Positions 1-8,828 of a stretch of DNA of 64,000 nt are shown one piece after another (the first letter of the stretch is position 1; each line of letters starts with the position of its first letter). The stretch comes from Nostoc foliaceum FACHB-393 (lineage in GTDB: Bacteria; Cyanobacteriota; Cyanobacteriia; Cyanobacteriales; Nostocaceae). The stretch spans positions 62,001 to 126,000 of the forward strand of contig NZ_JACJTD010000015.1 in NCBI RefSeq assembly GCF_014698505.1, given 5' to 3'. The position numbers and the translations under genes were made by a program. The notes below the pieces were generated by a model. It was not told the DNA's origin. It was given only the letters and a program-made list of their open reading frames with translations, and searched no databases.

Positions 1-1
1 A

Positions 2-784
2 ATTGGACGACCCCCTGGTTTAGCAGTGCTGATGGTTGGCGATAATCCAGCGTCAGCAGCTTATGTTCGTAATAAAGAAAAAGCCTGCGCTAAAGTTGGC
101 ATCGCCTCCTTTGGTAAGCATTTTCCCGCCCAAACTACCTTTGAGGAGTTAGAAGAGGTAATCGCTGCACTAAACCACGATGAACGGGTGGATGGAATTC
201 TAGTGCAGCTGCCCTTACCTAACCACTTGGATGCTGTGGCTTTGCTACATCAAATTGATCCCGATAAAGATGCTGATGGACTGCACCCAGTTAACTTGGG
301 GCGACTAGTACGGGGAGAAACCGGTTTACGCAGCTGCACCCCTGCTGGTGTGATGCGGCTTTTAGAAGAATATGAAATTCCCTTGCAGGGAAAACAGGCA
401 GTAGTGGTGGGACGCAGTATTTTGGTGGGTAAGCCGATGGCACTGATGCTTCTAGAAGCTGATGCCACAGTTACGATCGCTCACTCGCGATCGCATGACC
501 TCAAAACCATCACCCAAAATGCTGATATTCTAATTGCAGCAGTAGGTCATCCCGGACTGATCACTGCTGATATGGTGAAACCGGGCGCTGTTGTGGTAGA
601 TGTGGGAATGAATCGCGTCACCGATCCTAGTGGCAAAAGTCGCTTAATTGGCGATGTCCACTTTGAATCAACAGCTGCTGTAGCAGAATTTATCACCCCC
701 GTTCCTGGTGGTGTTGGCCCTATGACTGTCGCCATATTGTTGCAAAATACATTTGCCAGCTATTCCAGGGCGGTAAGAGAGTGA
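2..784 (+). CDS. folD: Bifunctional methylenetetrahydrofolate dehydrogenase / methenyltetrahydrofolate cyclohydrolase, 5' partial
   Basis: FolD interconverts 5,10-methylene-THF, 5,10-methenyl-THF and 10-formyl-THF in cytosolic one-carbon metabolism. The reading frame is open to the left edge ([20 protein letters not shown]), so the usual N-terminal 30 or so residues lie outside the window; the ATG at 26 is internal. Visible family motifs are YVRNKEKA with the catalytic lysine, [16 protein letters not shown], the dinucleotide-binding GRSILVGKP and the C-terminal [11 protein letters not shown]. About 260 residues are present, consistent with the normal length of about 290. The gene precedes crtE on the same strand, separated by a short tandem repeat, so co-transcription is possible but not shown. 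Confidence 0.96.
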   Translation: MGRPPGLAVLMVGDNPASAAYVRNKEKACAKVGIASFGKHFPAQTTFEELEEVIAALNHDERVDGILVQLPLPNHLDAVALLHQIDPDKDADGLHPVNLGRLVRGETGLRSCTPAGVMRLLEEYEIPLQGKQAVVVGRSILVGKPMALMLLEADATVTIAHSRSHDLKTITQNADILIAAVGHPGLITADMVKPGAVVVDVGMNRVTDPSGKSRLIGDVHFESTAAVAEFITPVPGGVGPMTVAILLQNTFASYSRAVRE

Positions 785-824
785 GGAGTGAGGAGTGATG
801 AGTTAAGAGTTATTAATCTTAATT

Positions 825-846
825 CCTAACTCCTAACTCCTAACTC
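825..846. repeat. Heptanucleotide short tandem repeat (CTAACTC type)
   Basis: Three copies of a CTAACTC-like heptamer lie in the folD-crtE spacer, preceded at 781-802 by two GAGGAGT-like units. The same heptamer recurs at 15359-15402. Such repeats are typical of intergenic DNA in heterocystous cyanobacteria. Confidence 0.8.
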
Positions 847-922
847 TTCATTTTTTCAGCGCCACAGCACCTTAAAATTGTGACGTATAAGACAAAAATC
901 CCAAAATGTCAGGAACTTAAGA

Positions 923-1855
923 ATGGTAGCAACTGATAACGTTCAAAAGACACCACCAGAGGAAGCCACGTTTAACTTAGCAGCTTATCTGAAAGAGCGA
1001 CAAAAGCTTTGTGATAATGCTTTGGATCAGGCTATCCCCATCATTTATCCAGAAAAGATTTATGAGGCGATGCGCTACTCGTTATTAGCTGGAGGCAAGC
1101 GTGTACGTCCCATTCTTTGCCTTGCTACCTGTGAAATGATGGGTGGAACCATCGAAATGGCCATGCCAACAGCTTGTGCTGTGGAAATGATCCATACAAT
1201 GTCGTTGATTCATGACGACCTCCCAGCGATGGATAATGACGATTACCGTCGTGGGAAGCTGACAAATCATAAAGTCTATGGCGATGATGTGGCGATTTTG
1301 GCTGGGGATGGCTTGTTGGCTCTCGCTTTTGAGTTTGTTGCCCTTCAAACCCCCCAAAGCGTTCAGAGAGAGCTAGTCTTGCAGGTAGTTGTCCGTCTTG
1401 GTCGGGCGCTGGGAGCAGCTGGTTTGGTCGGCGGTCAAGTTGTCGATTTAGAGTCGGAAGGTAAATCAGATATTTCCCTAGAAACGCTAAATTTCATTCA
1501 TAAACACAAAACGGCCGCTCTTTTGGAAGCTTGCGTAGTTTGTGGTGGGATCATAACTGGGGCATCACCTGAAGATTTACAACGACTGACCCTTTATGCT
1601 CAAAATATTGGGCTAGCATTCCAAATCATAGATGATATTCTGGATATCACTTCTACTCAAGAGCAATTAGGCAAAACAGCTGGTAAAGACCAAAAAGCCA
1701 AGAAAGTGACCTATCCCAGCCTTTGGGGACTTGAGGAATCGCGCTCAAAAGCCCAAGAGCTAGTTAAAGCAGCTTGTGCGGAATTAGAACCATTTGGGGA
1801 GAGAGCCAAGACACTCCAAGCGATCGCTCATTTTATTATCAGCCGCAATAACTAG
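923..1855 (+). CDS. crtE: Geranylgeranyl diphosphate synthase (polyprenyl synthetase)
   Basis: CrtE condenses isopentenyl diphosphate with allylic diphosphates to give the C20 precursor of carotenoids and of the phytyl tails of chlorophyll and phylloquinone. The 310-residue protein has the first aspartate-rich motif at about D98-D99 ([11 protein letters not shown]), which has the four-residue insertion typical of bacterial GGPP/FPP synthases, and the second at D237-D238 (QIIDDILD). GGKRVRP near residue 55 is the IPP-binding motif, and GQVVDLESE is typical of cyanobacterial orthologues. It starts at ATG 923. A DUF212 membrane protein follows 270 bp downstream on the same strand, a pairing I recall as common in cyanobacteria. 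Confidence 0.95.
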   Translation: MVATDNVQKTPPEEATFNLAAYLKERQKLCDNALDQAIPIIYPEKIYEAMRYSLLAGGKRVRPILCLATCEMMGGTIEMAMPTACAVEMIHTMSLIHDDLPAMDNDDYRRGKLTNHKVYGDDVAILAGDGLLALAFEFVALQTPQSVQRELVLQVVVRLGRALGAAGLVGGQVVDLESEGKSDISLETLNFIHKHKTAALLEACVVCGGIITGASPEDLQRLTLYAQNIGLAFQIIDDILDITSTQEQLGKTAGKDQKAKKVTYPSLWGLEESRSKAQELVKAACAELEPFGERAKTLQAIAHFIISRNN

Positions 1856-2125
1856 TACAGCTTTGCGGAATTTGTAATTCCTATACCGCAAGCGTTTTAT
1901 TGATTTGGAATGGGTGGTTTATTTACACCATACTGTACTACTACCGCCCAGCGGAATTCACTCATTCAAAATTCCAAAAGCTTATTTGATCAGCTTTTAG
2001 GCTATTTTGAATCATTGGTCTGTTTCCGCCATGATGTACTAGGTTAATTTTGGATTTTGGGTTGAATCTAAATGTTTCCTCAACCGACAACTGCTGCTAA
2101 TATTTACTAACCTAACCAAAATCCC

Positions 2126-2581
2126 ATGCAGGACATAGGCAACATTTTAGACAACCGGGTGCTGCTGGTTGCTCTGGTAGCTTGTTTAATTGCTCAAGCA
2201 CTAAAGCTCGTAGTCGAGATCATCAAACATCGCAAACTGAATGTACGTGTTTTGGTGACAACCGGAGGGATGCCCAGTGCCCATTCAGCTTTAGTTACAG
2301 CTCTAGCCGCTGGTGTAGGGCAAACACTGGGTTGGGCATCTCCTGATTTTGCCGTTGCGATCGTTTTTGCCATCATCGTCATGTATGATGCGGCGGGAGT
2401 TCGTCAAGCGGCTGGTAAGCAAGCTCGTATCCTCAATCAAATGATTGATGAATTATTTCATGAAAAACCAGACTTTAGTCAAGACCGTCTGAAGGAATTA
2501 CTAGGACATACACCAGTTCAGGTAATAGCTGGGTCGGCTTTGGGTATAACTATCTATTGGTTAGCTAGGTCTGCTTATTAA
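2126..2581 (+). CDS. Divergent PAP2-family (DUF212) membrane protein
   Basis: The 151-residue protein matches the DUF212 family, distant relatives of PAP2 phosphatases. Hydrophobic segments near residues 10-30, 55-80 and 130-148 indicate a small integral membrane protein. The conserved stretch TTGGMPSAHSALVTALA includes the SxH motif of PAP2-like enzymes, followed by YDAAGVRQAAGKQA. The biochemical role is not established; a lipid-phosphate or isoprenoid-phosphate substrate is suggested only by distant family resemblance and by the position 3' of crtE. Confidence 0.85.
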   Translation: MQDIGNILDNRVLLVALVACLIAQALKLVVEIIKHRKLNVRVLVTTGGMPSAHSALVTALAAGVGQTLGWASPDFAVAIVFAIIVMYDAAGVRQAAGKQARILNQMIDELFHEKPDFSQDRLKELLGHTPVQVIAGSALGITIYWLARSAY

Positions 2582-2697
2582 GCTAGGGCAATGAATCTTT
2601 GTTTGAGCCACTATTTGTAATTGGTAACTGGTAATTTGTCAGCTGACAAATTACCACTCTGGTAGACCGCATCAGTATTTCAGCAAACTTAATATCA

Positions 2698-3381
2698 CTA
2701 CAACCGAACAGTTGAGCGCAGCAGAATCACCTTACGGCTATCTACTATACTTCCAACAAAACCGCCATTGTTCAGCTTCTGCAATGTGTTGTATGCTTCA
2801 GTTTGGTTAGTGGTATAAACTGCCAACAAGTAAGGGCGTTGTCCATAAGAAACAAAACCTACGTTACCTCCCACTACTTGCTGCACACTATTTACTAGTT
2901 CAGGACGATTGTAATAATCTACTAGCACTGCATAACCCTCTCCTAATGCTTGAGGATTATAAACTGTCTGCTGAGGTTGCTGTAGCTGTGCCTGTTGCTG
3001 TTGCCGCGGCGGCTGCTGTGCTTGTGCTAGTGGCTGCGCATCTGGCGTTGTTGGTCGAGTCGTAATGATGGCAGACAAGCCAACAATATTGCTGACATAC
3101 CTTGCCCATCGATTGGCATCATCAATTTTGTTAAAGCCCCCAATCCGCGTTACAGTCTCGTTGAGATATTTGCAGGTAATGGTCTTCAATTCAGGCGGTA
3201 AGGCACTACGCAACTGCTTTTGATTATCTGCTGTGGGACTAACTACTAATAAAAGATACTCACCCGCATTTGGTGGTTGACAAAGGGGAATAGCTTGTTG
3301 GGCAAAGACAGAACTCATGCCACTAATCAAGCCTGCAATCGCTAATCCTAAAACACTTGGTAAAGTCTGAAATCTATGCAC
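2698..3381 (-). CDS. Exported protein with SPOR-like repeats, function unknown
   Basis: The 227-residue product begins with a Sec signal peptide (positively charged start, hydrophobic core to about residue 25, VFA-QQ cleavage site). The mature part has two similar segments of about 70 residues, around residues 40-110 and 150-225, separated by a Gln/Pro-rich linker near 115-145. Each has the pattern of a value term followed by ANRWARYV or AYNTLQKL, reminiscent of SPOR domains that bind denuded peptidoglycan. I recognise it only as a conserved cyanobacterial hypothetical protein; the SPOR comparison is inference. It lies alone on the minus strand, tail to tail with the DUF212 gene. Confidence 0.7.
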   Translation of the reverse strand: MHRFQTLPSVLGLAIAGLISGMSSVFAQQAIPLCQPPNAGEYLLLVVSPTADNQKQLRSALPPELKTITCKYLNETVTRIGGFNKIDDANRWARYVSNIVGLSAIITTRPTTPDAQPLAQAQQPPRQQQQAQLQQPQQTVYNPQALGEGYAVLVDYYNRPELVNSVQQVVGGNVGFVSYGQRPYLLAVYTTNQTEAYNTLQKLNNGGFVGSIVDSRKVILLRSTVRL

Positions 3382-3542
3382 AAAAGTTAGATTATGTAAA
3401 TCAAGGTGTCTTAGAAGATTTTATAAGAAAAAAGCTGAAAACCCAGCTACTTCAGTATGAGGATGAAAGGAATGTCAAAAAAAATATTTTGTTCTTACCA
3501 AATAAAATTGGGGAGTGAGGGGTTCAGAAGGGAATAGGCTAC

Positions 3543-3582
3543 AGGTTACAGGGGACAGATTATTTTCTATTACCTGTAACCT
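3543..3582 (-). terminator. Stem-loop downstream of ycf54
   Basis: A perfect 10-bp inverted repeat (AGGTTACAGG with CCTGTAACCT) encloses a 20-nt AT-rich loop just beyond the ycf54 stop codon. It lacks a clear T-run, so its role as a terminator is tentative. Confidence 0.4.
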
Positions 3583-3594
3583 CTCTCCTCAAGA

Positions 3595-3924
3595 TTAGGA
3601 AACAGCAGCAAGCGATGCCAAGGCATCAGGTATTGTCTCAGAAGGAGCCTGGAATTCACCAGTACTGACGTACTCTAAGCGCAGTTTTAACCAAGTAATA
3701 AATTGGGGATTAGTAGAAATAATCGCTACTGCTGGTTGGGGACACTTTGCCTTTAGCTCTGTAAACTGAGGTGTTTCCAAGAAAGCTGGTTGCTGAACCA
3801 ACCAAAAATCTATTTGTTTTTCTTGTTCGTGGTAGTGACGGGTGCGTTCTTTGAGAACTTCGTGTGTCGGTTCTTCTTCGAGAAGAAAGCGCTGACTGGC
3901 CAAAACGTAATAATATGTTTGCAT
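3595..3924 (-). CDS. ycf54: Ycf54 family auxiliary factor of Mg-protoporphyrin IX monomethyl ester cyclase
   Basis: Ycf54 is needed for assembly or activity of the oxidative cyclase that forms the isocyclic ring of chlorophyll. The diagnostic N-terminus TYYYVLASQRFLLEEEP and the segments YHEQEKQIDFWLV, KCPQPAVAIISTN and FITWLKLRLEYV are all present in about 109 residues. I chose the ATG at 3924 because AAAGG lies six bases upstream and the family starts here; a longer in-frame reading to 4032 would overlap the preceding gene and adds unconserved residues. An ATG at 3930 is the alternative. It lies 65 bp downstream of the SnoaL-like gene on the same strand. Confidence 0.92.
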   Translation of the reverse strand: MQTYYYVLASQRFLLEEEPTHEVLKERTRHYHEQEKQIDFWLVQQPAFLETPQFTELKAKCPQPAVAIISTNPQFITWLKLRLEYVSTGEFQAPSETIPDALASLAAVS

Positions 3925-3989
3925 TTTCATCCTTTGGTTGCTATGTGAATAATTTAAGGGCACAGCATTGCACTCTGTACCCTTAAAAA

Positions 3990-4709
3990 CTAACTTTTGT
4001 GGGATTTCTTGAACCAAGAACTGAACGGACAAGCACTTCCCTGTTTTTGGGCATTTATCTGTTTGCCACCAGATGTTAGCTTTTCCAGGAACAGATTATT
4101 GTCGAAGTAGTGTTCCAAGGAAATAACCTTCAAGTCATCGGTAACTTTTGCAATGCTCATGCCGATAATTTCTACTGTCTCTCCAGTAGGTGCATGGCCT
4201 TTGTATTCTCCTTTAAAATGTCCCCAATGCCGCCACTTGAATGTGACGTTTGGTGGTCCTGAGAAAACCTCCAGCACTTCCCAAGGGAATCCTTGGGGAA
4301 ATGTTGTGTGAAAGACTTTTGCAGATGATTCAAAGCTTTCTTCTGAAGCCTTGTAATGTTCTGAATCAGCCATAAATAGATTGTAAGTACCTTGGGCTGA
4401 TAAATCTGCTGCTGTGTACTCTACTCCACCATTAGTACTCACGCGGAACTTATCATTCACAATAGATAACCACTGTTGTGGATTAGCTTTGAATGATACC
4501 TCCATCTCAAAGGTTCGCACTAAGTTTTGCACGATCGCTTCTAGTGTACCTTCAAGGTGATTATAGATACTTTCTTGAGCGAGATTCTCTTTTGAACGGG
4601 AATAATCAGGCGGTGTCTGATAACGCCACTCAACATCTGTGCTTTCTGCTATCACCTTATCCCGATCCTGTACCCAAAGCGGCAGGTTGTTAGACTGTGT
4701 TGCGCTCAT
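3990..4709 (-). CDS. SnoaL-like / NTF2-fold protein
   Basis: About 239 residues from the ATG at 4709. The central and C-terminal parts (EEIVQNLVRTFEMEVSFK-like region, then FKWRHWGHFKGEYKGHAPTG, GMSIAKVTDDLKVISLEHYFDN) fit the SnoaL-like polyketide-cyclase/ester-cyclase fold, with the FRHWGxFxGxYKGHxPTG signature. The reaction is unknown. A TTG at 4760 would extend the protein by 17 residues. The gene sits directly upstream of ycf54 and downstream of pdxJ on the same strand, so a link to tetrapyrrole metabolism is possible but unproven. Confidence 0.75.
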   Translation of the reverse strand: MSATQSNNLPLWVQDRDKVIAESTDVEWRYQTPPDYSRSKENLAQESIYNHLEGTLEAIVQNLVRTFEMEVSFKANPQQWLSIVNDKFRVSTNGGVEYTAADLSAQGTYNLFMADSEHYKASEESFESSAKVFHTTFPQGFPWEVLEVFSGPPNVTFKWRHWGHFKGEYKGHAPTGETVEIIGMSIAKVTDDLKVISLEHYFDNNLFLEKLTSGGKQINAQKQGSACPFSSWFKKSHKS

Positions 4710-4809
4710 AGAAGTTTTTGCTGAAGATTTGATCCCAATTTCTAGATTTCGCAGTGACAACCCCTCTAGGTTATAAGTTATAGTTTCTTCCCCTATTCCC
4801 TATCCCCTA

Positions 4810-5532
4810 TCACCTGTCCCCTCTTATAGCTTGTTTCATCTCGCGGACTGCCCTTTCCATACCTACTAATGCTGCCCGACTGATGATGGTATGTCCAATG
4901 TTCAGTTCTTCCATACCTGGAAGCGCAGCTACTGGATAGACGTTCCAGTAGGTGAGTCCATGACCAGCGTTGACACGCAATCCTCGTTGAATTGCTTGTT
5001 CACACCCTTTAGCTAATATGGCTAATTCTCGGTGGCGATTTGTTTCATTCTTAGCCTCAGCATATTGTCCGGTGTGCAATTCAATAAACTGCGCCTGCAC
5101 CTTGACAGATGCTTCAATTTGTGCTGGCTCTGCGTCGATAAATAAACTAACTGGAATGTTAGCACTTTGCAATTTATCAACTATCTCACCTATTCTAGCA
5201 ATTTGCCCGATAATATCTAATCCACCTTCTGTTGTGACTTCTTCACGCTTTTCGGGGACTAAAGTCACGTAATCTGGTTTGATATCGAGAGCGATCGCTA
5301 GCATTTCATCTGTAGCGGCCATTTCTAAATTAAGATGTGATCGTACTGTTTGCCGCAACAGTCGCACATCCCTATCTTGGATATGCCGCCGATCTTCGCG
5401 TAGATGCACCGTAATCCCATCTGCACCCGCTAATTCTGCCAGCACCGCCGCTGCCACGGGGTCTGGTTCCACTGTCCGCCGTGCTTGCCGGATAGTGGCG
5501 ATGTGGTCAATGTTAACGCCAAGTGTAGGCAC
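4810..5532 (-). CDS. pdxJ: Pyridoxine 5'-phosphate synthase
   Basis: PdxJ condenses 1-deoxyxylulose 5-phosphate with 3-amino-1-hydroxyacetone 1-phosphate to form pyridoxine 5'-phosphate in DXP-dependent vitamin B6 synthesis. The 240-residue protein shows the family N-terminus [15 protein letters not shown], the TIM-barrel motifs [49 protein letters not shown] and [11 protein letters not shown]. Length is normal. Start is the ATG at 5532. PLP made by this pathway would serve the decarboxylase at 48.8 kb, although the genes are not adjacent. Confidence 0.96.
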   Translation of the reverse strand: MPTLGVNIDHIATIRQARRTVEPDPVAAAVLAELAGADGITVHLREDRRHIQDRDVRLLRQTVRSHLNLEMAATDEMLAIALDIKPDYVTLVPEKREEVTTEGGLDIIGQIARIGEIVDKLQSANIPVSLFIDAEPAQIEASVKVQAQFIELHTGQYAEAKNETNRHRELAILAKGCEQAIQRGLRVNAGHGLTYWNVYPVAALPGMEELNIGHTIISRAALVGMERAVREMKQAIRGDR

Positions 5533-5637
5533 CCCAAATTTCTCCCAAATCCACAGTCCTCAGAACTTGATTTTACCGGAAATAGCGGGAATTTTCCTTG
5601 AGGAGCTACAGACACATTAAATGCGATCGCAATATTT

Positions 5638-6306
5638 GTGAAACTTAATTTATTTAAAAATTTTGACCCCCGCCCCAGACTGATCATTGCTGTCGGACTT
5701 GCTGTATTAGTTACAGTAATCCTTCCACCTTGGCTGCACTTACCAACTCGCATTCTCTGCGCTTGGAACTCCGGTGCTGACTTTTTCTTAGCCGTAACCT
5801 GGTGGAAAATGATCAAGGCTACCCCAGAAAAAATTCGCCGTTATGCTGAAAATGAATATGAAGGACATTTGGCTATATTCATGCTGGTGATAGCTGCGGC
5901 TTGTGCTAGTGTTTTAGCGATCGGGTTTTTACTAACTGATAAAAAAGGGTTGTCAACAATTCTGCTTACCCTACATGTCATACTCTCAATTATGACTATT
6001 GTTGGTTCCTGGTTGCTAGTACATACAATGTTTGCAGTGCAATATGCACACAGCTATTACAAATATATTAGCCCTAATAATAGAGAAGAAATCGCCGGAG
6101 GTTTAGATTTTCCTCATAACGACTATCCAGACTATTGGGAATTTTTATATTATTCTTTTGTAATTGGCATGACTAGTCAAGTTTCAGATGTTGAGACGAG
6201 ATCGCGCGATATGAGACGCTTGACTCTTTTACATAGTGTATTATCCTTCTTTTTCAATACCACCATTTTAGCTATGAGTATCAATATCATTGCATCCCTG
6301 ATTTAA
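5638..6306 (+). CDS. DUF1345 integral membrane protein
   Basis: The 222-residue product has about five hydrophobic segments (near residues 15-38, 70-95, 108-135, 165-180 and 195-220). RILCAWNSGADFFLAVTW, a middle segment with HTMFAVQYAHSYY, and DYWEFLYYSFVIGMTSQVSDV identify the DUF1345 family. It starts at GTG 5638, divergent from pdxJ with a short spacer of about 100 bp. The family has no assigned function, and nothing in the context suggests one. Confidence 0.85.
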   Translation: MKLNLFKNFDPRPRLIIAVGLAVLVTVILPPWLHLPTRILCAWNSGADFFLAVTWWKMIKATPEKIRRYAENEYEGHLAIFMLVIAAACASVLAIGFLLTDKKGLSTILLTLHVILSIMTIVGSWLLVHTMFAVQYAHSYYKYISPNNREEIAGGLDFPHNDYPDYWEFLYYSFVIGMTSQVSDVETRSRDMRRLTLLHSVLSFFFNTTILAMSINIIASLI

Positions 6307-6421
6307 AAATCGCTTGACTCAGCCAAAAGTATGATTGTTTACTTCTCTACTTCCAGAAAGAGGAAATTACATTGCAAGTTTTTTTAACATGAAATTAACT
6401 TGAGATCCTCGGAGTAAGTTT

Positions 6422-6667
6422 ATGGCTGATAAAACAATAAATGAATTGCCTGATGAAATTAGAGAACAGTTACCTGAACACGCGCAGCAGATTTTTGTAG
6501 CAGCATTTAATGCTGCTCAAAGTAATGGTATGAGTGAAGAGGGTGCGCGTGATGTTGCTTGGAATAGTGTAAAGAATGAATACGAACCAGGCAATGAAGG
6601 GAAATGGCAGAGAAAGCCTGAAGACACAGCTATACATAATAAAGCTGTTGTGTCTGGTGGTAATTAA
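6422..6667 (+). CDS. chaB: ChaB family protein
   Basis: The 81-residue soluble protein has the ChaB signature: INELPDEIREQLPEHAQQIF, FNAA, then GARDVAWNSVKNEY and a charged tail. E. coli ChaB is linked to the cation antiporter ChaA, but in cyanobacteria the role is unknown and no chaA lies nearby. The ATG at 6422 is preceded by GGAGTAAGTTT, which gives a plausible ribosome binding site. A strong stem-loop follows. Confidence 0.88.
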   Translation: MADKTINELPDEIREQLPEHAQQIFVAAFNAAQSNGMSEEGARDVAWNSVKNEYEPGNEGKWQRKPEDTAIHNKAVVSGGN

Positions 6668-6710
6668 GTAAATTTAAGCTTGGCATAGGTTAGAGGTAAG
6701 ACAAAAATTT

Positions 6711-6753
6711 AAAGGGAATTCCATTCTTCCGAAGCGGGTATGGAATTCCCTTT
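6711..6753 (+). terminator. Strong hairpin after chaB
   Basis: A perfect 14-bp stem (AAAGGGAATTCCAT with ATGGAATTCCCTTT) encloses a 15-nt loop and is followed by a T-containing tract. It lies 44 bp past the chaB stop and probably ends that transcript. Confidence 0.75.
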
Positions 6754-6843
6754 CCTGTTTGATGATTTTTGCAAGATGATAGACATTTTGAACCAACTAT
6801 AATTATTTAAATACTGGACTGGCTAGAAAAATTCACACAGGAT

Positions 6844-6961
6844 ATGCTGATTCAACAAGACGAAATAGCTATTCGTCTCATGCAAGATCAAATGCCTGAT
6901 TATGAGTTGATGGCAAAATGGTTAACTGATGCACAAGTTTTGAAATTTTATGAAGGAAGAG
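6844..6961 (+). pseudogene. AAC(6')-like GNAT acetyltransferase, 5' fragment cut by the IS element
   Basis: ATG 6844 begins a frame encoding IAIRLMQD, YELMAKWLTDAQVLKFYEGR, which lines up with the N-terminus of AAC(6')-type aminoglycoside acetyltransferases (IRT, LMLKWLTDERVLEFYGGRD in the AAC(6')-Ie domain, from memory). After 39 codons the sequence runs into the right end of the transposable element. The rest of the gene resumes at 8325. Joining G6961 to A8325 gives an uninterrupted EGRDNPFDLERIIETY. Confidence 0.85.
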
Positions 6962-6969
6962 TTGACACT

Positions 6970-6990
6970 CCCCGCACTAAAGTGACGGGG
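6970..6990 (-). repeat. Right-end subterminal palindrome of the IS605-type element
   Basis: CCCCGCACT-AA-AGTGACGGGG forms a hairpin with a single bulged A. It lies immediately past the tnpB stop codon, where the right end and the scaffold of the omega-RNA are expected in TnpB elements. Confidence 0.8.
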
Positions 6991-8203
6991 ATTCTTGGTT
7001 CCCTGACTCGCCGTTAGACAGCAGGCTTGCGCCAACTGCCCAAGAGGGCAAATCTCCCCAAGCGTAGCTTCCGGTGTGCCCCACCGTAGTTAATCCAAGT
7101 TTGAGAATATTGATGCTAGCGTTTACGTCCCTATCTTCTACATAGTTGCAGTGAGGACAAACGTGAGTCCTTGTAGATAGAGATTTTTTGACCTTTTGAC
7201 CACAGTTAGAACAGTTCTGACTTGTATTATGGGGAGGCACAGCAACCGTTACCTTCCCATATTTGTGCCCAAAATATTCTAACCATTGACGAAAAGTTGA
7301 CCAACCAGCATCAGATATTGATTTAGCTAGATGTCGGTTCCTGACCATGCCTTTTACATTCAAGTCTTCATAGGCTACCAAATCGTTAGATTGGATGACG
7401 GAGTACGCTAATCTCTTGCAATACTCTTTTCGCTGCCTACTTACTCTTAAATGTTTACGAGCATACCTATTTCTAGCTTTGTGGTAGTTGGCTGACTGTT
7501 GCTTTTTGTCTTTCTTTTTAGACAAATCGTATTTTTTGGACTTCTTGCGATTAGCACGGTTTAACTGTTTTTCAGACTTACGGTAAAACTGGGGTGATGG
7601 CTCTACATTACCTTTGTTATCAGCAATGAAATACTTTAGCCCCAAGTCAATACCTAGCACTTGACCAGTAGGTTGAGTTTCAACTTTCTGGTCAACACTT
7701 ATCGCAAATTGAGCGTAATACCCATCAGCGCGACGTACTAAACGCACACGTTTAATTTGCTTAATGTCGTAGTGGTTCAGGTCATAAGTTCCTTTTAGTT
7801 TCAAGGTTCCTATACCTTTCTTGTCTGAGAAAGTTATAGATTTACGAGTAGTAGAAAGCTTCCATCCAGTTGTTTTGTACTCCACTGAACGACAATGTTT
7901 CTTAAACTTTGGAAAGCCTTTTTTACCTTTAACCTTCTTTTTGCAGCTATCGTAAAATCTACTAATTGCGCTCCACGCACGTTCTGCCGCAGATTGCCGA
8001 GCCATTGAATTGAGTTCCGATGCAAAGGGAAATAAATCAGCAAGTACAGCACAATATTTATTCAAGTCGTATTTACTCAAGCCTTTAACATCCATCCACT
8101 GCCTTAAGCACTTGTTTTGGATGAATTGAGATGTACGGATAGCGTCATCTATCGCCCTATATTGCTTGTCTCTTCCTTTGATTTTAAACTCGTAAATTAT
8201 CAT
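6977..8203 (-). CDS. tnpB: TnpB, RNA-guided transposon-associated nuclease
   Basis: TnpB proteins are RuvC nucleases guided by an omega-RNA made from the element's right end; they are ancestors of Cas12. From ATG 8203 the protein has about 408 residues. The N-terminal HTH-like region begins YEFKIKGRDKQYRAID. RuvC-I (GIDLGLKYF), RuvC-II (VAYEDLNVKGM) and RuvC-III (DRDVNASINIL) supply the D-E-D triad, and a zinc ribbon (CSNCG with CPHCN) lies before RuvC-III. All catalytic residues are intact. A TTG at 8221 gives a six-residue longer alternative. The guide would be copied from host DNA just outside the right end, here the acetyltransferase gene. Confidence 0.93.
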   Translation of the reverse strand: MIIYEFKIKGRDKQYRAIDDAIRTSQFIQNKCLRQWMDVKGLSKYDLNKYCAVLADLFPFASELNSMARQSAAERAWSAISRFYDSCKKKVKGKKGFPKFKKHCRSVEYKTTGWKLSTTRKSITFSDKKGIGTLKLKGTYDLNHYDIKQIKRVRLVRRADGYYAQFAISVDQKVETQPTGQVLGIDLGLKYFIADNKGNVEPSPQFYRKSEKQLNRANRKKSKKYDLSKKKDKKQQSANYHKARNRYARKHLRVSRQRKEYCKRLAYSVIQSNDLVAYEDLNVKGMVRNRHLAKSISDAGWSTFRQWLEYFGHKYGKVTVAVPPHNTSQNCSNCGQKVKKSLSTRTHVCPHCNYVEDRDVNASINILKLGLTTVGHTGSYAWGDLPSWAVGASLLSNGESGNQESPSL

Positions 8204-8285
8204 GAAGGCTCGACCAACCAACTACATTCTTATCTTACCACAATTAGCATAACAATGCTGAATAAATTCAGCAGTTCGCTTATAT

Positions 8286-8306
8286 CCCTCGAATAGAATT
8301 CGGGGG
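8286..8306 (-). repeat. Left-end subterminal palindrome of the IS605-type element
   Basis: CCCTCGAAT-AGA-ATTCGGGGG forms a 9-bp stem with one G-T pair, located upstream of tnpB as expected for the left-end hairpin recognised by TnpA. Confidence 0.75.
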
Positions 8307-8324
8307 TTTTACGCATCACGCTTC

Positions 8325-8782
8325 ATAATCCTTTTGATTTAGAAAGAATCATAGAAACGTACAAACCTATGATCAGGGGAGATGAGCCGGTTGTTCCGTG
8401 TCTGTTTTACTATCAAAATATTCCCATTGGTTATTTGCAGTATTGTGCGCTCAATGACTTATCGCAAATCGATAGACAATTGTATCATCTCGACCAAACT
8501 GATCATGTCTACGGAATTGACTTGTTCATAGGCGAAACCGACTATTGGAACAAGGGAATTGGTACAGAAATTCTGTCAGCTGTTATCACCTATCTTTTTG
8601 AACAGCGGCAAGCTCATAAAATTGTCATAGACCCACACGTTGACAATCCTCGCGCTATCCGCTGCTATGAAAAATGTGGTTTTGTGAAGGTAAAACTATT
8701 GCCCGCGCATGAACTGCATGAAGGAGAATACTCAGATTGTTGGCTCATGGCAATAGACCGAAAGAATCCATTGCACGCCTAA
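8325..8782 (+). pseudogene. AAC(6')-like GNAT acetyltransferase, 3' fragment
   Basis: This frame continues the gene broken at 6961. It encodes the acetyl-CoA-binding GNAT core: YYQNIPIGYLQYC, DLFIGETDYWNKGIGTEIL (the Q/RxxGxG-type loop is NKGIGT), IVIDPHVDNPRAIRCYEKCGF and the C-terminal LPAHELHEGEYSDCWLM. These blocks match AAC(6')-Ie-type enzymes closely. An internal ATG at 8369 could start a truncated 137-residue protein that lacks the first beta-strand and helices. No resistance activity should be assumed; the substrate of cyanobacterial members is unknown. Confidence 0.85.
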
Positions 8783-8828
8783 TTTACGCATCACGACTGG
8801 GAAGTTGCTATGAGAGGATGTCACTAAA

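Larger units (their letters stand above)
6962..8324 (-). mobile_element. IS200/IS605-type element carrying only tnpB (IS1341-like)
   Basis: The element of about 1.36 kb contains tnpB on the minus strand and no Y1 transposase, so it would be moved in trans. The boundaries are inferred from the interrupted host gene, which is restored in frame if 6962-8324 is removed. Each end has an imperfect subterminal palindrome typical of this family (6970-6990 at the tnpB 3' end; 8286-8306 at the other end), and there are no terminal inverted repeats or target duplication, as expected for single-strand peel-and-paste elements. Confidence 0.85.
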
